This document shows positions 57,535 to 64,000 of a stretch of 64,000 bases of DNA, piece by piece; position 1 is the first letter of the stretch, and every line of letters starts with the position of its first letter. The notes under the pieces were generated by a model. It was not told where the DNA came from. It saw only the letters and a program-made list of their open reading frames with translations, and did not search any database. Both the position numbers and the translations under genes were made by a program. Source of the stretch: Arcuatula senhousia (Eukaryota; Mollusca; Bivalvia; Mytilida; Mytilidae); NCBI GenBank assembly GCA_963971305.1, contig OZ020307.1, positions 63,671,702 to 63,735,701 of the forward strand, written 5' to 3'.

Positions 57535-58843
57535 AAGAGGATCCCATGAACCTTAATCGCTCACCTGGTCCTTAGCTATAAGGTCTAACCCATTAAAGGG
57601 ATTATTTGACAACTATGACACTAATAGAGACTTTCGTTAAACCTAAGTAAATGGATGAATAGCTTATCTACATCTGCAATAGTTTTCATTCTATAGGATG
57701 AGACATGAACAAACACAATATTTTACCTTTGAACGGTCATAACCCCTATAAAGAGTTATCTGACAACTGCGAGCCAATAAAAACTTTCAGAGGATTAAAC
57801 AGCTAAATGTTTAAGCAAGCAACAGCTTTTCTCTATCTGCAATAGTTTTCATTCTTTGAGCAACAAGTGTGAAAAGTCATATCACATAAGGAAGTGGAAA
57901 AATGGTCCCTCACTCAGTACCAAAGCTCATGACTACATCAATGAAAAAATAATTATTGTGAAAGTTGATGAAATATCCAAAACATTAAACATAATTTCAG
58001 TGAAAAATAATATCGAAGAGCAATAGAATATAAATAACCAACATCCTGATTAAAATTAAAAATTCTAAACTTGAACATGTGTGAAAATCGCGAAATGATA
58101 AATATCCAAGGACAATAACTCTTAGATAGATTGTCTGATTGACCTGCAATTCGGCACAGTGATAGATTTTATTTAACTGAATAACTTATGTTCTTACACT
58201 GGTTATTTATCTCCTTTCGTTTTCGCAATAATTGCACACAAAGTGAATTTCTACAAATTTGACATTTTCAAGGGCAACAACTCTAACATGGTATGTCTGA
58301 TTGGCCTGAAATTTTGCACATTGATAGTTCTTTTTTAACTGTTCTTACATTGATTATTAATCTTTTCTCATTTGCAAAAAAACACCAGGTTTTTATCCTT
58401 GTAGTGCACATGGTCGATATCTTCGGTGCTGGATTTGGCTTTCCTGTTTGAAATTTTGGGATTTTAGAACTTCTCATTCAATATTTTGGTTTTTGATCTT
58501 CCAATGTTTTTGATTCAAATGCTGCTGATGAGAGATTTCTCTTTGAAATAGCAATATACAGCATAACCAAATAAATCGATTTATACCCGTTTTTGGTATT
58601 GTATTCATAATAGCCTTGAAAACGAAAAATTGCCAAAGACATTTAAAGGGCAATTACTCCTACATCGGTTGTCAGATCGTAAAACAAATTTGCAAATTAG
58701 TGTATAATGATAGAAATGTTTCAGGTGCTCTAATTCTTCAAAGTTTGATTGAAGTAGGTCTAGTAGTTTAGGACGATGTTGTAGGACGACGGACGACAAG
58801 TTATGGCATTAGCTCACAGGGCCTTAAGCCAGGTGAGCTAAAC
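57535..58843 (-). mobile_element. Helentron-like element (AGCTCACCTG family), reverse orientation
   Basis: The right end holds GTCCGTCGTCC-type sequence inverted (GGACGACGGACGAC) and AGGTGAGCTAAA; the left end has GCGCTCACC-like ATCGCTCACCTGGTC with a decayed hairpin. Same layout as 15980-16972, more diverged. Internal units with GGCAACAACTCTAACATGGT-like blocks recur two or three times. No coding sequence. Confidence 0.6.
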
Positions 58844-58849
58844 ATGATC

Positions 58850-61630
58850 TATTTCTTTAAACTTGTGTCATTTTTTGGATTTACAGCGATCAATTATGTC
58901 GGTTTTGTGCCATGAAGCTTGACGATATCATTAACTGTTTGAAGTGATGAGTCGGATTCAAAATCGATATACATTTTTACATCAGTCGATATATGATTAA
59001 TGGGGAGGCTGGGCCAAAAAGACCGGTTTTAAACCTCGACAATTAAGTGTCTGTCCTAAGACAAAAATCTCTATCAAAGCTTATGTTATTTTTTGCCTAC
59101 AAAGTCAATGGATTTCAAAACATTTATGTATAAAAACTAATGAAAGGAAACCAAAAAGGACAAAGAAGACTGCTTATGGATGTTCATTGACAACTCTCAT
59201 TGCGAATGCATCTTTGAGATTATTTTAGTTTTCTATCTTCAAAGATAATGCTAACCTTAAATTTGCTAATGAGAAATTTCTTAAAGAAATGCCAAATAAA
59301 ACTGCAGGCTACAAATTGGTTCTATGCATTATAATGAAACTTAAATATTGCATGATCAAAATAACATTTAATGGCTTTTAATCAAAGAGTAGGGCATACC
59401 TACGTCATCAACAGATTAGAATTGTGCATATTATATAACCGATTAAAAATTTTAAGAACTGCCCCCACTGCTTCCATATAATACATTAGCCTAAATAAGG
59501 AGAAATATAAGTCCTTTAATCTATCAATATTTAACATTAAAAACTTTACTAGAGAAAAAAATATCACATTCATGAATTAAAACTGAAAATTATCTAATAT
59601 GGGTTAAATTCATTATAAGAAAATTGTAGTTGCACAACAAAGTAACAATCTACAAAGATTAATACATGTTTGCATGTAGCTATAACTTTACTTAGAAATC
59701 ACTAAACATAACTAAATAAGTGTACACATTTCAAGATATTTTTATGAAACTTTTCAGTGCAAAATATACGTTTTTATGATGCAATGAATTGTTCCTGGCA
59801 GGAGGTGCAAATCAAGTAAATATAAAATAGCTGTTCGCGTGTATATTTTATTTCCATTTGTTGGTCAATGCCAAAGATTACCAATGGACCGTTGAAAGAT
59901 CTTAAACCTGGAAACGCAGGGAAAATGACGACACATATGACAAGACGAAATAAAAAGTCAAAATGAGCAACTTGAAAAAATCATTTAAAAATCCAAAACC
60001 AACTCAAAACGAATGTGACCTCTGTCAAGTCTGTAGCTATCGAGATGACCAAATAACAGTAAATATCTAACAATTAAATAATGTCAACTTTTTAAAGCAT
60101 CTTTAAGGTAGCACACAGTTCTCTAAATGCATCATTCACCCAAATGTTATTTTATTCATTCATGATCACTTAATTACGGAACAAGTCTACCGACACAAGC
60201 CAGTAGTAGCATTGCCAATGAAATGATGCGCACATAATTATAGCCAGAAGCATTGGAACAATAGGCAATGGTATTAAACAAACCTATGATATCATGATAA
60301 TAGAAACTTATTTATGTTTATGTCTTGACTTGATTGTTTATGCAGTATCATACGATGAGAGCAACAAAAATAATTATACAATACAGAATTAATAAACCAA
60401 TATTACGGAAATGTTTTACAATATGTTAAACACAGTATGGTTTTTACGTTTTCCTGGGATAAATCTGGATTTATTGACGTAACAGGCGTTGAAAGATTGT
60501 TCTTTCTACACCAAACTACATGATTTAGGCTGCTTATTTGAAAAGTAAAAACCAGGAATTCAAACAGATATCAATTAGGTTCTGTAGGTATAGCCTTTTC
60601 ATTTTAAAAGAAGCATTTTAAATGTACAGCTTATTAAACAAACATTGTGATTGAAACATTCTTTTTTTTTAAATCAAAAGAAATGGAGCTTTCATTTTGG
60701 GGTGACCTAGTAATTAGTTTTAATAAATGCGAAGAATTAGGCAAAATAAAACTGTATTATATTCGATTTGCTCAAGGCTTTTTGCCTATGAAAATTGTTT
60801 TTGTAAAACAAAATTTGTTTATTATCACTTGTTTGCGCTCTTTCTAAACTAAAAATAGAGATCAATTTAGTCATAAGCATGTAAGATCGACAAAGTCTTA
60901 TAAAATAGTGATTGGACTTGCAATTTTCAAAATGCTTTGAATTATTTAATTCAAGTCACAAAAGATCGGGTTTGTGGTGTCATAATTAGATTGGAGGTGT
61001 TTATGGTTAATTAACACCCAAATGATTGCACAGTAGACCGCACGAATGCTTCCGTGCAGATTGGAATTTGTGGTATTCTGTGATTACACAGACACAAGAA
61101 AAAAGCAATAAACAAATTACCTGTTTCAACAAGACAGCAAGAAAAAAATCAACGTCTTTTGATAATGATCAATGACGGTTCAATTTATACCATAGCCTTC
61201 ATTACATCACCAAAGATCTTTATTAACAAAATGATAATAGCAAAACATGTTTCCCTTCCCCTAGAAAATAAATAAATCTAAAAGTATCTAATGCATGTCG
61301 AGATCCACGTAGACCAAGATTTCTATTATTTTGATTTAATTTATGTTTACTTTAAAATGATGAAATTTCATTTCAATGTTAAAAAAAGTACTCGAGTTAC
61401 AGTGCATGCACCACTTTGATCAGAATTTTTCTTCCATTTTGATACTTAACTGGTCTAGTATATTGTATAAGAATAAATGAGAAAAGTGCTTGCCGGTCCG
61501 TTCCCCCTTTCAGAAATAAAAAAATACACAATTAAACTTGGCGTTTGAACGCTTCCTATCAAATTTAATCAAAACCTAATGAAAAAGGATCGTTTGCTCT
61601 TAGATCAAAAAAGCAGAGGTACCTAAGGTT
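58850..61630. other. No recognised gene
   Basis: AT-rich; includes segmental repeat X copy 2. The 66-codon ORF at 60647-60847 has no recognised domain. Confidence 0.5.
60310..61140. repeat. Segmental repeat X, copy 2
   Basis: TATGGTTTTTACGTTTTCCT, GGGATAAATCTGGATTTATT and GAATGCTTCCGTGCAGATTG are collinear with 51.77-52.56 kb, with indels. Confidence 0.8.
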
Positions 61631-61632
61631 AT

Positions 61633-62180
61633 ACGAATGTCGAAAATCCGAAAGGGCAGAGACAAAACTAGTAAACACCAACGAGAACAGGACGAAAAAC
61701 AGACAGCATAAAACTCAGAAATACAAAAATAACTGAATGGCAATCAACAACGCAAACTCAAGTCTGAACGACAGTGAACTCAGTTGCTCCGGAAGCGTAA
61801 GCAGTACATGCTTGCTATACCACACTCGTTGCGTTGCCAACCGTCAACTCAGTATCAAATTTGGTAAATAAGACAAATCAAAGCCCCATCTGTACTCATC
61901 TGAGATTGAAATACCATGTTTGTCTATGATAACATGATGTCTTCCGAAAGGGCAGAGACAAAACCAGTAAACACCAACGAGAACAGGACGAAAAACAGAC
62001 AACATAAAACTCAGAAATACAAAAATAACTGAATAGCAATCAACAACGCAAACTCAAGTCTGAACGACAGTGAACTCAGGCGCTCAGGAAGCGTAAGCAG
62101 TACCTGCTTGCTATACCACACTCGTTGCGCTGCCAACCGTCAACTCAGTATCAAATTCGGTAAAGAAGACAAAACAAAGC
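61633..62180 (-). mobile_element. PLE family A tails, two in tandem, 296 bp apart
   Basis: AAAGGGCAGAGACAAAAC starts each unit (61651, 61947). Both run through GGAAGCGTAAGCAGTA and CACACTCGTTGCG and into TCTGTACTCATCTGAGATTG. Confidence 0.85.
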
Positions 62181-62420
62181 CCCATCTGTACTCATCTGAG
62201 ATTGAAATACCATGTTTGTCTATGAGAACATGATGTCTTCCGTAAAATCTCTTAAGTGAAGACAGCAATCGAAGAGCCAAATAACCCTGTGTTAGCAACA
62301 TTTGTGTAAGACGTGATGCTCTGCAACGGAAATCGATGTTAGTCCTGCAAGAAGCAGAGTTACCAATAGGGCATCCGAATGTCAAAGTCTGAAAGGCCAG
62401 AGACAAAACAAGTAAACGCG
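62160..62420 (-). pseudogene. PLE family A C-terminal coding fragment and tail piece
   Basis: The minus strand reads RASRLTQMLLTQGYLALRLL then SSLKRFYGRHHVLIDKHGIS, the conserved C-terminus before the tail. Only this end survives. A short tail piece (GGGCATCCGAATGTCAAAGT) sits at 62370-62420. Confidence 0.75.
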
Positions 62421-62534
62421 GTAACTTCGAGTGTTCTCAAGAGAGCATCTCTACGTCCCGTTAACTACTTGTTGTCTTTTTTGTCTCAAATACTCTCTTT
62501 TTGTATTGAACTTCTATCGATTTGATTTTAACTG

Positions 62535-62810
62535 TGTGTTAGTTTTCCATTGTGGATGTTTCAAAGTTAGGTTTATATTGTAGGTTGTGTTGCGTACACT
62601 TATTCCACATCTCATTTTCTTCTACAATCAAAGACAGGACAAAAAACAGACAACATATAAAACACGGAAGCACAAAACTACTGAAAATGAATTAATAACG
62701 GGAAATCTTGTCGTAATGAGAGTGAAATCAGGTGCTCTGATGAGTAAGCGGTTCCTGCCTGTTATAGCACACTCGTCGCGCTGCAAGCGGAAACTTTATA
62801 AGCTTGAGCG
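62535..62810. repeat. Family C copy (+) followed by PLE-A tail (-)
   Basis: 62535-62632 has TTTCCATTGTGGATGTTTC and CACTTATTCCACATCTCATT; 62633-62810 has AAAAAACAGACAACATATAA and GTAAGCGGTTCCTGCCTG in inverted tail orientation. Confidence 0.7.
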
Positions 62811-62924
62811 GACGGAATGTTGCTACTCAAGAAGGGAAAGTTCAAAACTAAATTAAAATCGTAATTTAGACAGTTTCGTCAGATACAATGTACGTGTAGT
62901 TACAATAAAACAACGTTTTATTTG

Positions 62925-63215
62925 ACCTTCCAATGTTTTGATCAAAATGCTACTGATGAGAAGTTACTCCTTGACATATCGATATATAGCATTTCTAAAT
63001 TAACCGTTTATACCTGCGTTTTGGTATTTTGAAACCACTTGGCGATAACCGTTGCTGGTGGACCAGAGGTCCACGAGGGTAATCACAAGCCTGGTCGTCA
63101 GGCTTGTCTGACACGATTTACCATAAAAATTCTAATATTTTTGTCGCTGAAATTTGCAATTTTAAATTCAAAATTGTTTCAACCGTTTATACCCGCGTTT
63201 TGATATTTGTAATTT
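62925..63215. repeat. Dispersed repeat with CCGTTTATACCYGCGTTTTG
   Basis: The block from GACCTTCCAATGTTTTGAT through CTGATGAGA to CCGTTTATACC also occurs at 48285-48400 and 58493-58605. Here its end is duplicated (63002 and 63182) around a segment holding the hairpin AAGCCTGGTCGTCAGGCTT. Confidence 0.7.
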
Positions 63216-63639
63216 TTAAACACAATTCTAGTCTCTTGATGTTTAATTTTGGCTAAAATTGTGGTCATTTTCTTTACCTTTCTTAAATTAATGAATGAAG
63301 GAAACATTCACGAGCAACATGAAAGAAAAAAATTCATATTGTTAATCCTATAACAACCAAAAAGGAAAAGATTTGAGTGGAGATTTTCCGTAGGTTCATT
63401 ACAATCAATTTTTATTTAAGATGATCACATTTTGACAATAAAATATTTTGTTTTATAAAGTATTTTTTTCACAAAACGAACTTCAAATAGAGTGATTGTT
63501 TTTTATTTTACTGCTGACAGCTTTATAAATACTGTCAGTATTTTACAATTTGCCAGATCCCGGCATGCAAGATCAGCAGTATAACTTAATAACAAGAATG
63601 TATTAAATCTTGGTGATCAATTTATTATATTTTCTTTCA

Positions 63640-63800
63640 ATTTGTATTCTCTCTTTTCTTTGAACTTATGTTTTCATTAATAGAAATGAAGTTAATATAG
63701 AAACCATTGATCTTTAGATAGTCAAATTTATGATTCTAATTATCTATATATTAAAAGAAGATATATAGTTATAGAATATCATAAATAATATAGTGCTCTT
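63640..63800. repeat. Segmental repeat B, copy 2 (copy 1 near 46440-46600)
   Basis: Both read TTTCATTGATAGAAATGAAG-like, GAAGTTAATA, then AATTTATGATTCTAATTAT-like sequence in the same order. Diverged. Confidence 0.55.
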
Positions 63801-63807
63801 AATATTA

Positions 63808-64000
63808 GGACGGATAGGTTGCAACAGGTAGGAACTGCCAACCCTTCCGAGTAGAAGAGCTAGTTCTTTTACGGCTTTTACTGCTGACTGCTATTCAATT
63901 GCTTTTGTGTTCTTTTATGTGGGCGATTTGTTGTGCTGTTCTGGTTCTGTTCTTTGGTTCTATGTGTTTTTTCCTTGTGACATTAAAATGCCCAAAGCTG
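63808..64000 (+). mobile_element. PLE family A tail, cut by the window edge
   Basis: GGACGGATAGGTTGCAACAG, GTAGGAACTGCCAACCCTTC and CATTAAAATGCCCAAAGC; a diverged copy. Confidence 0.55.

Overview
Eukaryotic nuclear DNA: AT-rich, with split genes, GT-AG introns, short exons in long introns and a dense layer of decayed transposons. Gene content (CPSF4, an alpha-arrestin, a rhodopsin-family neuropeptide-type receptor) marks it as animal. The dispersed repeats (elements opening with AGCTCACCTG or GTCTCGCCTG, CTGTGG...CCACAG MITEs, a PLE-type reverse transcriptase with PMGTNCAPLLADLF, a 358-bp repeat holding ACGCGCGTTTCGTCTATTC) are ones I associate with bivalves, most likely a mussel (Mytilus-like); that assignment is recall, not a search. 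LAYOUT. 1-4.1 kb: minus-strand 5' end of CPSF4 (exons 1 and 2; the rest lies left of the window). 4.1-4.3 kb: a 235-bp divergent promoter interval. 4.3-15.6 kb: a complete 11-exon plus-strand alpha-arrestin (ARRDC-like) gene, 366 aa, whose introns carry MITEs, a perfect 39-bp-arm hairpin, a 71-bp tandem repeat that copies an exon end with its splice donor, and a rolling-circle-like element. 16-36 kb: no host gene seen; Helentron-like, Penelope-like (PLE), LINE and Tc1/mariner-like remains, some nested two deep. 36.1-38.0 kb: the last two coding exons (TM6-TM7 and cytoplasmic tail) of a minus-strand GPCR; its upstream exons are not visible, so 38-64 kb is either a very long intron or intergenic. 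41.2-45.8 kb: the most striking object, a 4.57-kb satellite of palindromic GAATATC/GATATTC units with a 1,220-bp higher-order duplication, enclosed by ~205-bp near-identical terminal inverted repeats and flanked by an 8-bp direct repeat, so the whole satellite looks like one mobile element. 45.8-64 kb: PLE fragments, a 358-bp tandem array and several decayed copies of larger segments (38.4/47.9/55.3 kb; 51.8/60.3 kb; 46.4/63.65 kb) pointing to old segmental duplication. No rRNA, no functional tRNA, no CRISPR, no complete autonomous transposon and no virus gene was recognised. HOW THE GENES RELATE. CPSF4 and the arrestin gene are head to head and probably share promoter sequence; there is no evidence for a shared pathway. 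All exon joins given were checked by hand for frame and splice dinucleotides.
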